Positions 1 to 10,096 of a stretch of 64,000 nucleotides of DNA are shown here, in pieces. This stretch comes from Photobacterium salinisoli. Lineage in GTDB: Bacteria; Pseudomonadota; Gammaproteobacteria; Enterobacterales; Vibrionaceae. Each line of letters opens with the position of its first letter. Positions within the stretch are counted from its first letter, which is position 1. Location of the stretch: NCBI RefSeq assembly GCF_003614885.1, contig NZ_QZMS01000013.1, positions 203,780 to 267,779 of the forward strand, in the 5' to 3' direction. The notes under the pieces are model-generated. The model had not been told where the DNA came from and did no database searches. It worked only from the letters and a program-made list of their open reading frames with translations. The translations under genes and the position numbers were made by a program.

Positions 1-1
1 A

Positions 2-148
2 CTGAAAGAAGGCGACATCATTATTGGTCTTAACCGCCAGCCAATCGGCAATCTGGGGCAACTGCGCAAAGCCCTTGATAGCAAGCCTTCCGTGCTGGCA
101 CTGGAAATCAAACGAGGCAATAACGAGCTTTACCTCATTATCCGCTGA
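2..148 (+). CDS. degQ: DegQ-family periplasmic serine protease, C-terminal end only
   Basis: The window opens inside this gene. The last 48 codons, ending in TGA at 146-148, encode the final part of a second PDZ domain (it starts LKEGDIIIGLNRQPI and ends ELYLIIR), which closely resembles the C-terminus of E. coli DegQ. DegQ is a periplasmic protease and chaperone for misfolded envelope proteins. The protease domain lies upstream of the window. The position directly before degS matches the conserved degQ-degS pair. DegP is the alternative, but the degS neighbour favours DegQ. Confidence 0.85.
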   Translation: MKEGDIIIGLNRQPIGNLGQLRKALDSKPSVLALEIKRGNNELYLIIR

Positions 149-157
149 CACAATCCG

Positions 158-186
158 GTCCGGGCAACTGCCCGGACTGTTTTTCC
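158..186 (+). terminator. Rho-independent terminator after degQ
   Basis: A perfect 8-bp stem (GTCCGGGC / GCCCGGAC, 158-165 and 170-177) with loop AACT is followed by TGTTTTT. It starts 10 nt after the degQ stop, so degS is probably transcribed mainly from its own promoter in the 120 nt that follow. Confidence 0.85.
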
Positions 187-309
187 TGCGGCATTTCTGC
201 CATCTCCTTCCTGCTTCGACTTGTTGATAACTGGATGTAAATGCTATTCTCAATCGGTTTTTAACCTTTTGCTTTAATGGTAAAGCTTGAGTCAATCAGG
301 GGAGCATCA

Positions 310-1374
310 ATGCTGGCATTTTTAGGTCGATCCGCCTTAATGGGCGTGCTGACGGCTGGAGTATTGCTACTTGCTTTCCCCAGTCTGCGCAGCCAGATGT
401 TTTCTCCGGATGCTGCTCTTAATGGCCAGCCCGATGTCCCGCAGCAAATTTCCTTCAGTTATGCTGTCCGCCGCGCCTCCCCTGCTGTCGTGAATATTTA
501 TAACCGCCGCTACAATGCTGAAGATCGCCTGCAATTAAGTACGCAGGGCCTGGGCTCGGGCGTTATCATGAGCGATAAAGGCTATATAGTGACCAACTAC
601 CACGTAGTTGCCGAAGCGGATCAGGTGATAGTGGCACTGCAGGATAGCCGCATTTTTACTGCCCAGCTGATAGGTAAAGACAGGCGCACCGATATCGCGG
701 TACTGAAAATCCAGGCCGAGAACCTGCCTGTCATACCACTGAACCCGGATTATCCTCCCGCCGTGGGTGATGTGGTTCTGGCTATCGGCAACCCCTATAA
801 TCTGGGACAGACCACTACCTACGGTATCATCTCTGCCACCGGGCGCTCCGGCATGAGTTTCTATGGCCGACAGGATTTTCTGCAGACCGATGCGGCAATC
901 AACGAAGGCAATTCAGGTGGCGCGCTGGTCAATACCCGTGGTGAGCTGGTCGGTATCAACACTGCTTCTTTTCAGCAGGCAACCGACATTGAAACCTACG
1001 GTATTTCCTTTGCTATTCCCTATCAGCTCACCCAAAAGATCATGAATAAACTCATCGCAGATGGTCGGGTGATCCGCGGTTATATCGGTATTGACGGCCG
1101 TGAAATCAATCCGGTTATGGCTCGTCTGTATGATGCGGAGCAGGTCCGAGGGATCATAGTGATGGGTATGGATCCTGAAGGGCCGGCATCCAAAGCGGGC
1201 TTCAAGGTGCAGGATATACTGGTTGAGATTGACGGCAAGCCAGTGACAGATATGCGCAATGTGCTCGATATAGTCACTGAACTGCGCCCTGGCACCTATG
1301 TCGATATGACGGTGCTGCGCAACGGTAAACCTAAGAAGTTAACTGTCCTGATTGGCGATGAGCCAGACAGATAA
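310..1374 (+). CDS. degS: DegS, site-1 protease of the sigma-E envelope stress pathway
   Basis: DegS is an inner-membrane-anchored periplasmic serine protease that senses misfolded porin C-termini through its PDZ domain and cleaves the anti-sigma factor RseA. The protein (354 aa, against about 355 in E. coli) has an N-terminal membrane anchor (about residues 5-25). The trypsin-like domain shows the catalytic triad: His in NYHVVAE, Asp in RRTDIAVL and Ser in NEGNSGGAL. One PDZ domain is C-terminal (from about residue 260). The start at 310 is chosen because GGGAG lies 5 nt upstream and the anchor then begins as in known DegS. An upstream in-frame start at 277 would add 11 residues and has no clear ribosome site. 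Confidence 0.95.
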   Translation: MLAFLGRSALMGVLTAGVLLLAFPSLRSQMFSPDAALNGQPDVPQQISFSYAVRRASPAVVNIYNRRYNAEDRLQLSTQGLGSGVIMSDKGYIVTNYHVVAEADQVIVALQDSRIFTAQLIGKDRRTDIAVLKIQAENLPVIPLNPDYPPAVGDVVLAIGNPYNLGQTTTYGIISATGRSGMSFYGRQDFLQTDAAINEGNSGGALVNTRGELVGINTASFQQATDIETYGISFAIPYQLTQKIMNKLIADGRVIRGYIGIDGREINPVMARLYDAEQVRGIIVMGMDPEGPASKAGFKVQDILVEIDGKPVTDMRNVLDIVTELRPGTYVDMTVLRNGKPKKLTVLIGDEPDR

Positions 1375-1413
1375 TAAAAGAGCTGAAAAAACAGTGGGAT
1401 TGCATCAGCGAAC

Positions 1414-1447
1414 AATGTCCAGACACTGAAAACAGTGACTGGACATT
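1414..1447. terminator. Inverted repeat between convergent degS and murA
   Basis: AATGTCCAG (1414-1422) and CTGGACATT (1439-1447) pair perfectly, and an inner CACTG-AAAA-CAGTG continues the stem after one mismatch. It lies between the convergent degS and murA stops. There is no proper T-tract on either side, so it is a weak terminator or an mRNA 3'-end hairpin serving both genes. Confidence 0.55.
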
Positions 1448-1464
1448 CAGATTACTTTGGCAGC

Positions 1465-2724
<1,260 letters not shown>

Positions 2725-2731
2725 TTATCTC

Positions 2732-2986
2732 TTACAAAGACATCAGCTTCTTGTCACGCGCCCACTCTTCAGGAGTGTAGGCTTTGATTGACAAGGCATG
2801 AATGGCGTTACTGGCAATATGCGACATCAAAGGCGCATAGACTGCCTGCTGTTTTTTCACACGGCTCATGCCGTCAAACATTGCACCGACAGCAATCACC
2901 TGATAGTGGCTGCCTTCGCCATTCACTATGACTTCATCCAGCTCCAACGCATTTTCAAGAATTTGTTTAATTTCAGATATTTCCAC
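2732..2986 (-). CDS. ibaG: IbaG, BolA-family iron-sulfur/acid-stress protein
   Basis: This is a BolA-family protein of 84 aa. BolA proteins work with monothiol glutaredoxins (Grx4) in iron-sulfur cluster handling; E. coli ibaG (yrbA) is acid-induced and sits upstream of murA as here. The BolA core is visible: the conserved [29 protein letters not shown] region, with the invariant His in SHYQV, and [13 protein letters not shown] near the C-terminus. It lies 26 nt after mlaB and 10 nt before murA. Confidence 0.92.
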   Translation of the reverse strand: MEISEIKQILENALELDEVIVNGEGSHYQVIAVGAMFDGMSRVKKQQAVYAPLMSHIASNAIHALSIKAYTPEEWARDKKLMSL

Positions 2987-3012
2987 AAGCTATCCTCTAC
3001 TTGAGCTGTTGA

Positions 3013-3324
3013 TCATTCCATACAGGCAGCCAGCACAGTGTCGACATGACTAAGGCGGAGCAGGGTTAACAATTGTTGCGGTACACCTTGCAGCGCAAGA
3101 TGACGTCCTGCCTGAGTAAGTTCCCGGTGCAAATGCAGCAGCATAACCATACCCGCAGAGTCTACCCGAGTCAGGTCAGACAGTTCGATCGTGACCTTAG
3201 CATCTTGTGGCATCCATTCACGTCTTTGCTGCCAAAAGGCTGGCACTGTGTCACGTTCCAGCGCCCCTGACAAGCGGTAATGGCCATTTTCCTGCACCTG
3301 CCAATGGACGGCGGGATTCCCCAT
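3013..3324 (-). CDS. mlaB: MlaB, STAS-domain subunit of the Mla phospholipid ABC transporter
   Basis: MlaB is a cytoplasmic STAS-domain protein that binds MlaF and supports activity of the MlaFEDB complex. The 103-aa protein has the STAS signature around LSDLTRVDSAGMVMLLHL, with the conserved DSAG turn (about residues 54-57). It follows mlaC with a 2-nt gap and precedes ibaG, the same order as in E. coli. Sequence similarity within MlaB proteins is low, so the call relies partly on context. Confidence 0.88.
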   Translation of the reverse strand: MGNPAVHWQVQENGHYRLSGALERDTVPAFWQQRREWMPQDAKVTIELSDLTRVDSAGMVMLLHLHRELTQAGRHLALQGVPQQLLTLLRLSHVDTVLAACME

Positions 3325-3326
3325 GG

Positions 3327-3962
3327 TTATTTTTCCTCAGGTTTGATTGGCTTAGCTGCCAGAGCACGCAAATCCTGCGTGACCTTGTCGACACCCTGCG
3401 TGCGCAGTTGCCCGCTCCATTCACTCTGTTTGGTTGAAATCATGCTGACCCCTTCGGCCACCATGTCATAACCTTGCCACTCATTCGTCTGCTTATTCTT
3501 ACGCAGTTTGAAATCCAGACGAATAGGCGGACGTTGCGGATCCAGAATATCGACACGGATTGACACAATAGAGCTGCTGGCCGGCACCGACTTCACCGGT
3601 TCCATCCGAATATCCTGATTCGTGTACTGCGTCAGCACCTGCGCATAAGAGGCGACCAGATAATCGGTAAATGCATTTACAAAGTTATTGCGCTGCTCTT
3701 TGGTTGTCTGCTTCAATTGCGGCCCAAGCACTTTATAGGCGGCATAACGGGTGTTGATATAAGGCAGCAGTTCCTGACGAACCACAGTGCGTAAATAGTC
3801 CGGATTACGCTGAATCTGGGACTGCTCGGATTTCAAGCGGGCAAATGTCTGCTGCGACACGGCCTGCATCATTTTATAAGGGTCGGTTTTATCTACAGTA
3901 GCGGCGCTGGTAAAGATCGGTATACACGCTATCGTAAGACATAAAATCTTCAGAAATTTCAT
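3327..3962 (-). CDS. mlaC: MlaC, periplasmic phospholipid-binding protein
   Basis: MlaC shuttles phospholipids between the outer-membrane MlaA-porin complex and the inner-membrane MlaFEDB complex, keeping lipid asymmetry in the outer membrane. The 211-aa protein begins with a Sec signal peptide (MKFLKILCLTIACIPIFTSA, cleavage near residue 20) and continues with an MlaC/Ttg2D domain, including the VRQELLPYINTRYAAYKVLG segment. It sits between mlaD (11-nt gap) and mlaB (2-nt gap). Confidence 0.94.
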   Translation of the reverse strand: MKFLKILCLTIACIPIFTSAATVDKTDPYKMMQAVSQQTFARLKSEQSQIQRNPDYLRTVVRQELLPYINTRYAAYKVLGPQLKQTTKEQRNNFVNAFTDYLVASYAQVLTQYTNQDIRMEPVKSVPASSSIVSIRVDILDPQRPPIRLDFKLRKNKQTNEWQGYDMVAEGVSMISTKQSEWSGQLRTQGVDKVTQDLRALAAKPIKPEEK

Positions 3963-3973
3963 TGTACTCTTCC

Positions 3974-4453
3974 TTATTTTTCGCCGTCGTTGCCTATGCT
4001 GTACAGCACCTGGCCAATCATATCTTCCAGCACCAGTGCCGATTTGGTGTCTTCAATGAAGTCACCGTCATCCAGCATCACAATCCCTTCGTCCACGAAA
4101 CCCGGAGACAGTCCGAGATATTGCTCGCCCAGTAAGCCTGAAGTAAGGATGGCAGCGGAACTGGTTTCTGGAAAGTAGCCATATTGCTTCTCAATGGCGA
4201 GTGTCACTACGGGGACATAAGACTCCGTATCCAGGGTGATATTACTCACCGTGCCAATGGTCACCCCACCCACTTTTACCGGTGAACGAACTTTCAGTCC
4301 GCCAATATTATCAAACCGTGCTTTTAAGTCGTAAGATTCAGAATTACCGAAGCTTTTAACATCCGCCACTTTAAATACCAGCACCAACAGCGCCACAATG
4401 CCTGCTAATACAAAACTGCCGACCCAAAGTTCTAATTGCCTGTTCTGTTGCAT
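3974..4453 (-). CDS. mlaD: MlaD, MCE-domain subunit of the Mla transporter
   Basis: MlaD is anchored in the inner membrane and forms the periplasmic hexameric MCE ring that passes lipid between MlaC and MlaE. The 159-aa protein has one N-terminal membrane helix (about residues 9-27: WVGSFVLAGIVALLVLVF) and an MCE domain (FDNIGGLKVRSPVKVGGVTIGTV) ending in the ILTSGLLGEQYLGLSPG segment. The length is close to the roughly 180 aa of E. coli MlaD. It starts 2 nt after mlaE. Confidence 0.95.
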   Translation of the reverse strand: MQQNRQLELWVGSFVLAGIVALLVLVFKVADVKSFGNSESYDLKARFDNIGGLKVRSPVKVGGVTIGTVSNITLDTESYVPVVTLAIEKQYGYFPETSSAAILTSGLLGEQYLGLSPGFVDEGIVMLDDGDFIEDTKSALVLEDMIGQVLYSIGNDGEK

Positions 4454-4455
4454 GA

Positions 4456-5238
4456 TTAATTCCCAAACATGAGTGCTGTCAGCACAAAATCTAAACCTAA
4501 TACCGCCAGTGACGAGTTCACGACTGTCCGGGTAGTTGCCCGGCTGATACCTTCTGATGTCGGTACGGCATCAAAACCATTAAAAACGGCAATCCAGGTG
4601 ACGGTGACGGCAAAACACAGCGACTTAATCAGGCTGTTGCCTATGTCATAGCCCAGCTCTACTGATGACTGCATCACTGACCAGAAGCTGCCATAATCAA
4701 TGCCTTTCCAGTTCACACCCACCAGCTGGCCGCCCCAGATGCCAACTGCAATAAAAAGCATTGTCAGTAGCGGCATGGAAATAACGCCCGCCCAGAAACG
4801 CGGTGCGACCACACGGCGAAGCGGATCTATAGCCATCATTTCCATGCTGGAAATCTGTTCGGTGGCTTTCATCAAGCCAATTTCAGCGGTCAGGGCCGAG
4901 CCAGCCCGGCCGGCAAACAGTAAAGCGGTGACCACAGGCCCCAGCTCCCGCAACAGTGACAGTGCCACCATCTGGCCCAGGCTGGTTTCTGCACCAAAAT
5001 CCACCAGCACAATAAATCCCTGCAGGCTCAGTACCATACCGATAAATAAGCCCGATACCATAATGATAGCGACTGAGAGCACCCCAACCGAATAAAGCTG
5101 TTTCAACAGCAATGGGAACATTTTGGCGGGTTGCGGTTTACTCACCAGTGCGCCGGATAACAGCAGGGTTGCCCGTCCCATGGTACGGCAACTGGACAGC
5201 GTACTCTGGCCCAGCTGCACGATAAAATCCGTTAACAT
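4456..5238 (-). CDS. mlaE: MlaE, permease subunit of the Mla transporter
   Basis: MlaE is the integral membrane permease of the MlaFEDB ABC system that moves phospholipids across the inner membrane. The 260-aa sequence has an amphipathic N-terminus and about five hydrophobic segments. It carries family-typical stretches such as [29 protein letters not shown], an [18 protein letters not shown] cytoplasmic loop, and the C-terminal [11 protein letters not shown]. It starts 58 nt after mlaF and runs into mlaD. Confidence 0.96.
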   Translation of the reverse strand: MLTDFIVQLGQSTLSSCRTMGRATLLLSGALVSKPQPAKMFPLLLKQLYSVGVLSVAIIMVSGLFIGMVLSLQGFIVLVDFGAETSLGQMVALSLLRELGPVVTALLFAGRAGSALTAEIGLMKATEQISSMEMMAIDPLRRVVAPRFWAGVISMPLLTMLFIAVGIWGGQLVGVNWKGIDYGSFWSVMQSSVELGYDIGNSLIKSLCFAVTVTWIAVFNGFDAVPTSEGISRATTRTVVNSSLAVLGLDFVLTALMFGN

Positions 5239-5296
5239 AATATGGAATTACCTTTCTTCATTCGCGATGACTCACCAACTCAGTGCAAGTTAGCGG

Positions 5297-6109
5297 TTAC
5301 GACAAAAACTGGCTGAAAAGATCCTGCTCCAGTGCCTGTGCAGGGAAGTTAAAAGGAACAGGGCCATCCGCTTTACCATCCAAAAACTGACGAACCCGCT
5401 CATCAGGATTGGCGTTCAGTTCATCCGGGGTGCCGCTGCCAATAATTTTGCCACCGGACAGCAAATACACATGATCGGCAATACTCATCACTTCAGGCAC
5501 ATCGTGTGACACGATAACCGAGGTGATGCTCAGGGCCTCATTAAGGTTATGGATCAGCTTAACCAGTACTCCCATGGTAATAGGATCCTGCCCGACAAAA
5601 GGCTCGTCATACATGATAAGGTCTGGATCGAGTGCTATCGCCCGCGCCAGCGCGGCGCGGCGTGCCATACCACCGGACAGCTCGTTAGGCATTAAATTCG
5701 CCGCTCCCCGTAACCCAACAGCTTCGAGTTTAAGCAACACCAAAGTATGCAGTAACTCTTCTGGCAGATCGGTGTGTTCGCGCAAGGGAAACGCCACATT
5801 GTCAAAAACCGTCATGTCGGTAAACAGCGCTCCGGACTGAAAGAGCATACTCATCCGCTTACGCGCCCGGTACAAGTCGTTGCGCGACAAGGCTGGGATA
5901 TTTTTATCGTCAAACCAAATCTCCCCCTGATCCGGCATAATCTGGCCACCGATCAGACGAAGCAGGGTCGTTTTACCTATGCCAGACGGGCCCATGATGG
6001 CAGTGATCTTACCTTTCGGCACCTCCAGTGACACATCATCGAAGATGTTGCGTTCACCCCGGGAAAACGTCAGGTTGTTAATTCGAATTAACGCTTCGGT
6101 TGCTGTCAT
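5297..6109 (-). CDS. mlaF: MlaF, ATPase subunit of the Mla transporter
   Basis: MlaF is the ATP-binding cassette that powers the Mla phospholipid transporter. The 270 aa include Walker A (GPSGIGKTT), the ABC signature (LSGGMARRAALARAIAL), Walker B (LIMYDEPF, with a GQDPIT continuation) and the switch His in VIVSHDVPE. It is the first gene of the leftward mlaFEDCB-ibaG-murA string. A candidate promoter is at 6207-6235, about 98 nt upstream. The next 419 nt form a divergent promoter region shared with yrbG. Confidence 0.96.
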   Translation of the reverse strand: MTATEALIRINNLTFSRGERNIFDDVSLEVPKGKITAIMGPSGIGKTTLLRLIGGQIMPDQGEIWFDDKNIPALSRNDLYRARKRMSMLFQSGALFTDMTVFDNVAFPLREHTDLPEELLHTLVLLKLEAVGLRGAANLMPNELSGGMARRAALARAIALDPDLIMYDEPFVGQDPITMGVLVKLIHNLNEALSITSVIVSHDVPEVMSIADHVYLLSGGKIIGSGTPDELNANPDERVRQFLDGKADGPVPFNFPAQALEQDLFSQFLS

Positions 6110-6206
6110 AACCTTCCTAAATACCCTTGCAGCAGTGATTCATCCGGAATGCACGTCGATGCAAGCATAATTGAATGTAATTAATTAGTTATATTGCATG
6201 TGGTTG

Positions 6207-6235
6207 ATCATAGGTAGATTCCCTGACCAACTCAA
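6207..6235 (-). promoter_or_regulatory. Candidate sigma-70 promoter for the mla-ibaG-murA operon
   Basis: On the minus strand TTGAGT (6230-6235) and TATGAT (6207-6212) are separated by exactly 17 bp. The -10 lies about 98 nt upstream of the mlaF ATG inside the 419-nt divergent intergenic region 6110-6528. This is pattern matching only. Apart from this site and the opposite-strand candidate at 6387-6416, I see nothing else recognisable in that gap. Confidence 0.4.
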
Positions 6236-6386
6236 GGTAATACCTGTCAGCTCGTTGTGATTTTTCGTTCTTGGCCATAGCCCGGATCACACAGACCCGT
6301 TCAGGTTATGAATCTTGTTTTTTATAACATAAAAGTCCTGAATGAAACCAATCCCGCAGTGTATTCAGTGCCATAAACACACGCAC

Positions 6387-6416
6387 TTTACATCAGTGGC
6401 CTATTTCCCATATAAA
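6387..6416 (+). promoter_or_regulatory. Candidate promoter for the yrbG-kds-lpt operon
   Basis: TTTACA (6387-6392) and TATAAA (6411-6416) are spaced by 18 bp, ending about 112 nt before the yrbG ATG. It is the best match on the plus strand in 6110-6528, but the long leader leaves room for others. Confidence 0.35.
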
Positions 6417-6528
6417 GATCACAGCACACAAAGTAAATACTCTCGGCTTTTCCTTCCATTTTCGTCAGTGAAACGTCAAAATTACCCCCTTAAAAACCAG
6501 CTCATTGAAAAATCTATAAGGGTTAATA

Positions 6529-7497
6529 ATGCTTGAAGCCATCTTGTTACTCGGTATCGGACTTGCGTTACTGGTATGGAGTGCGGATCGACTTGTTTTT
6601 GGAGCAGCAGCCTTAGCAAGGAATTTAGGGGTTGCCCCGCTCATTATTGGTATGACTATATTGGCGATGGGCTCTTCCGCGCCGGAAATGATGGTCTCTG
6701 CCACTGCCGCGCTGGCAGGAAAAACAGACACCGCCGTCGGTAACGTGCTGGGTTCAAACATTGCAAATATTGCGTTAATCCTGGGTTTAACAGCTATTCT
6801 CAAGCCGTTATCTATCAGTTCCGGCATTATTCGCCGTGAACTCCCACTGATGATGGTGGTCACACTGATTGCCGGTGTATTGCTGTGGGACAGTTATTTA
6901 GGCTTCTTTGAAGGCGTCCTACTGGTCGTTTTGTTTGTTATTTTTATTCTGGCGATGCTGACAATCAGCCGCCGCGGGAATAATGGTGCTCAAGACATAC
7001 TGCTGGAAGAGCAGGAATCTGAAATTCCCCAGGGCGTCAGCAATATGGCGGCGTCAGTATGGATTGTCATTGGATTGGTATTGTTGCCTTATGCGGCCAA
7101 CATGCTGGTTGATTCTGCGGTGACTATTGCCAAATACTTCGGCATGAGCGATCTGGTTATCGGCCTGACGATTATTGCCGTCGGTACCAGCCTGCCAGAA
7201 CTGGCGGCGTCGATCTCCAGCATCCATAAAGGCGAAGACGACATGGCAGTTGGTAACATTATAGGTTCCAATGTCTTCAACATTCTGGCTGTGATGGGCC
7301 TGCCGGGCCTGCTCAACCCCTCAGTGATCAGTCCGCTGGCGATGGGACGAGACTTCTACATCATGCTGGGCCTGTCTGTCCTGCTGGTGCTGATGGCACT
7401 GGGTAAACGCCGTCGTATCAACCGCCTGGAAGGCTTGATTCTGATTTTATGCTTTGTCGCCTATCAGAGCTATCTGCTTTATAATATGGCGGCTTAA
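6529..7497 (+). CDS. yrbG: YrbG, calcium/sodium:cation antiporter of the CaCA family
   Basis: This is an inner-membrane cation exchanger of the CaCA superfamily; the physiological substrate of YrbG in bacteria is not settled. The 322-aa protein has about ten membrane helices in two inverted halves. Each half carries an alpha-repeat: GSSAPEMMVSATAAL with GNVLGSNIANIALILGL (about residues 45-90), and GTSLPELAASISS with GNIIGSNVFNILAVMGL (about 217-265). The acidic residues expected for ion binding are present in both. It is the first gene of the rightward kds-lpt-rpoN string, 14 nt before kdsD, as in E. coli. Confidence 0.94.
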   Translation: MLEAILLLGIGLALLVWSADRLVFGAAALARNLGVAPLIIGMTILAMGSSAPEMMVSATAALAGKTDTAVGNVLGSNIANIALILGLTAILKPLSISSGIIRRELPLMMVVTLIAGVLLWDSYLGFFEGVLLVVLFVIFILAMLTISRRGNNGAQDILLEEQESEIPQGVSNMAASVWIVIGLVLLPYAANMLVDSAVTIAKYFGMSDLVIGLTIIAVGTSLPELAASISSIHKGEDDMAVGNIIGSNVFNILAVMGLPGLLNPSVISPLAMGRDFYIMLGLSVLLVLMALGKRRRINRLEGLILILCFVAYQSYLLYNMAA

Positions 7498-7511
7498 CCG
7501 AGAGCGAAACT

Positions 7512-8483
7512 ATGCCTGATTCCTTTGACTACGGCCAGATTGGCCGGCGTGTGATTGACATTGAAGCGGAAGCCCTTAAAGGACTGTCGCAATACATCAA
7601 TGGCAGTTTCAGTGAAGCCTGTCAGCTCATCAGCCGCTGTCAGGGAAAAGTGATCGTCATGGGGATGGGTAAATCCGGCCATATCGGCTGCAAGATTGCC
7701 GCCACCCTTGCCAGCACCGGCACTCCGGCATTTTTTGTCCACCCTGGCGAAGCCAGTCACGGCGATCTGGGCATGCTGGATAAACGTGATATCGTGCTGG
7801 CCATTTCCAATTCCGGTGAAGCCGGTGAAATTCTGACGCTATTGCCGGTTATTAAACGCCAGGGCATTGCTTTAATCAGCATGACAGGCAAGCCCGAATC
7901 AACCATGGCACGGCTGGCACAGGTGCATTTGCAAATCACAGTCAACCAGGAAGCCTGCCCGCTCAACCTTGCCCCCACCTCCAGCACCACGGCCACTCTG
8001 GCCATGGGGGATGCACTGGCCATTGCGCTGATGGAAGCGCGTGGTTTTACTGCGGATGATTTTGCTCTCTCTCACCCTGGCGGTGCGCTGGGCCGTAAGC
8101 TGCTGCTGCGCATTGCCGATGTAATGCACAGCGGAGAGCGCCTGCCTGTTATTCATCAAGATGCCAGCATCAAAGATGCCCTGCTCGAAGTCTCCCGTCA
8201 GGGGCTAGGGATGACGGCCATCGTTGACGATAATCAAAGGTTAAGCGGCATCTTTACCGATGGTGACCTTCGCCGCTTGCTCGATAAACGTATTGATATC
8301 CATCAGACACGTATTGGTGAAGTCATGTCTGCCAATCCGGCGACCATTTCCTCCCAGGTACTGGCCGCAGAAGGGCTTAAACTGATGGAAGAAAGAAAAA
8401 TTAACGGCCTGCTGGTTGTCGATGACAAACAGCTGGTAGGTGCTCTGAATATGCATGATCTGCTCAGAGCCGGAGTAATGTAA
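7512..8483 (+). CDS. kdsD: Arabinose-5-phosphate isomerase KdsD
   Basis: KdsD interconverts ribulose-5-phosphate and arabinose-5-phosphate, the first step of KDO synthesis for LPS. The 323-aa protein has an N-terminal SIS domain (GKVIVMGMGKSGHIGCKIAATLASTG; SNSGEAGEILTLLP) and two C-terminal CBS domains (from about residue 205). The ALSHPGGALGRKLLLR linker segment is typical of this family. Its TAATG stop/start overlaps kdsC, the next enzyme type in the same pathway, so translation is probably coupled. Confidence 0.97.
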   Translation: MPDSFDYGQIGRRVIDIEAEALKGLSQYINGSFSEACQLISRCQGKVIVMGMGKSGHIGCKIAATLASTGTPAFFVHPGEASHGDLGMLDKRDIVLAISNSGEAGEILTLLPVIKRQGIALISMTGKPESTMARLAQVHLQITVNQEACPLNLAPTSSTTATLAMGDALAIALMEARGFTADDFALSHPGGALGRKLLLRIADVMHSGERLPVIHQDASIKDALLEVSRQGLGMTAIVDDNQRLSGIFTDGDLRRLLDKRIDIHQTRIGEVMSANPATISSQVLAAEGLKLMEERKINGLLVVDDKQLVGALNMHDLLRAGVM

Positions 8484-9043
8484 TGACAACAGAAATGCAA
8501 TCCACCCTGTACGGCCCGGTCCCGCAGCACCTTTTTCAGCAGGCCAAAAACATACGTCTGCTGATCTGCGATGTTGATGGCGTGTTTTCCGATGGCCGCA
8601 TTTACATGGGCAACAATGGCGAAGAACTGAAAACTTTCCATACCCGGGACGGCTATGGCATCAAATCTCTGATGGCCGCCGGCGTAGACGTCGCCATCAT
8701 CACAGGTCGCCGCTCGCAGATTGTTGAAAACCGCATGTCAGCACTGGGTATCCAGCATATCTATCAGGGCCAGGACAACAAACTGGCAGCCTATCAGGAT
8801 ATCGTTGATAAACTGGGTATTGCGGCGGAGCACACAGCCTATATCGGTGATGATCTCATTGACTGGCCCGTGATGGCTGAAGTGGGACTGTCCGTCTGCG
8901 TCGCCGACGGTCACCCGCTGCTGTCACAGCGTGCCGACCTGACCACCCGCATCAAAGGCGGCTATGGTGCGGTACGGGAAGTCTGCGATCTGATTCTTGA
9001 GGCGCGCGGCGAATTGGATCAGCATAAGGGCCTGAGTATATGA
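8483..9043 (+). CDS. kdsC: KDO-8-phosphate phosphatase KdsC
   Basis: KdsC removes phosphate from KDO-8-P to give free KDO for lipid A decoration. The 186-aa HAD-family C0-type phosphatase shows motif I CDVDGVFSDG (nucleophile and acid Asp pair), motif II ITGR, and motif III IGDDLIDWPVM, preceded by the Lys in QDNKLAAY. It overlaps kdsD by 1 nt and lptC by 4 nt. Confidence 0.97.
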   Translation: MTTEMQSTLYGPVPQHLFQQAKNIRLLICDVDGVFSDGRIYMGNNGEELKTFHTRDGYGIKSLMAAGVDVAIITGRRSQIVENRMSALGIQHIYQGQDNKLAAYQDIVDKLGIAAEHTAYIGDDLIDWPVMAEVGLSVCVADGHPLLSQRADLTTRIKGGYGAVREVCDLILEARGELDQHKGLSI

Positions 9044-9603
9044 CGTTAAACCGGCTATTTTGTGTGGTGCTGGTCATACTCTGTGCATGGACCGGTTACT
9101 ACCTGCTGCAAAAGCACTGGCAGCAGGAAACGCTGACCGCGCCAGATAACGAAAAGCCGATCTTTACCGGAACCGGGGTGAAAAATACCTCGTACAACGA
9201 GGCGGGCATTCGCAGCTACCGCATCGAATCAGATACGCTGGAGTATTACAACCTCAGTGGTAATACCGAATTCCAGCAACCTGTGATCTGGGTATACAAA
9301 GAGGGTACAGAAAGTGAATGGCGCATCAGTGCAAATCACGCCACACTAGATAAAGAACACATACTGCAGATGTCTGGTAATGTGCGGATCTTCAATCTGT
9401 TACCTGACTCTGCCATTAATGCGATAAAAACAGATACACTGCGATTAGATTTAATCAGCAAAGATTTCGACACCCCCGATCCGGTCACTATTACCGGCAG
9501 TGCCTTTCAAAATGAAGGTATTGGGATGAAAGGGAACATGGAACGCAGTGTGGCGACCCTGATGAATAATGTGAAAGGTAGATATGAAGCTTTGCAAAAT
9601 TAG
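9040..9603 (+). CDS. lptC: LptC, bitopic LPS-transport protein
   Basis: LptC is anchored in the inner membrane and receives LPS from LptBFG for hand-over to LptA. The 187-aa protein begins with a single membrane helix (about residues 5-22: RLFCVVLVILCAWTGYYL) followed by a beta-jellyroll YrbK domain with YRIESDTLEYYN and LDKEHILQMSGNV motifs. It overlaps kdsC (ATGA) and runs 20 nt into lptA. Confidence 0.94.
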   Translation: MTLNRLFCVVLVILCAWTGYYLLQKHWQQETLTAPDNEKPIFTGTGVKNTSYNEAGIRSYRIESDTLEYYNLSGNTEFQQPVIWVYKEGTESEWRISANHATLDKEHILQMSGNVRIFNLLPDSAINAIKTDTLRLDLISKDFDTPDPVTITGSAFQNEGIGMKGNMERSVATLMNNVKGRYEALQN

Positions 9604-10084
9604 CGCCCTGCTGTGCCTGGTAGTCAGCGCCTCTGGCTGGGCATTGAGCAATGATACCGAGCAGCCGATATATATCAACTCGGACAGCCAGGAGCTGGAC
9701 ATCCAGAAAAACGTGGTGACCTTCACGGGCAACGTCTCGCTGCGTCAGGGCAGTATTGATATCCGTGCCGACAAAATCGTCGTCACTCGCCAGACTCAAA
9801 ATGGCGATCAGCAAACGATCGATGCCTATGGATCACCGGCCACGTTTTATCAGAAGATGGATGACGGCAAACCAATCAACGGCTCTGCCATGCAAATGCG
9901 CTATGAGACAGCAACAGAATTCCTCAAGATGACTGACAAAGCTGTGCTGATCCAGGAAGGCAGTGAAATTAAGGGTAAAACCATCAGTTACAAGATTGAT
10001 GAGCAGAAGCTGGTTGCGACCAGTGGTGATCAACAGCGTGTGACCACCATACTGCAGCCAAACCAGATCAAACAAAAACAATAA
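9584..10084 (+). CDS. lptA: LptA, periplasmic LPS-transport bridge protein
   Basis: LptA oligomerises into the periplasmic bridge that carries LPS from LptC to LptDE at the outer membrane. The 166-aa protein has a signal peptide (MKLCKISALLCLVVSASGWA, cleavage around residue 20) and the OstA/LptA fold with INSDSQELDIQKNVVTFTGNVSLRQGSIDIRADK at the start. The start codon lies inside the end of lptC, so translational coupling is likely. Confidence 0.95.
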   Translation: MKLCKISALLCLVVSASGWALSNDTEQPIYINSDSQELDIQKNVVTFTGNVSLRQGSIDIRADKIVVTRQTQNGDQQTIDAYGSPATFYQKMDDGKPINGSAMQMRYETATEFLKMTDKAVLIQEGSEIKGKTISYKIDEQKLVATSGDQQRVTTILQPNQIKQKQ

Positions 10085-10096
10085 ATAAGAGAACGA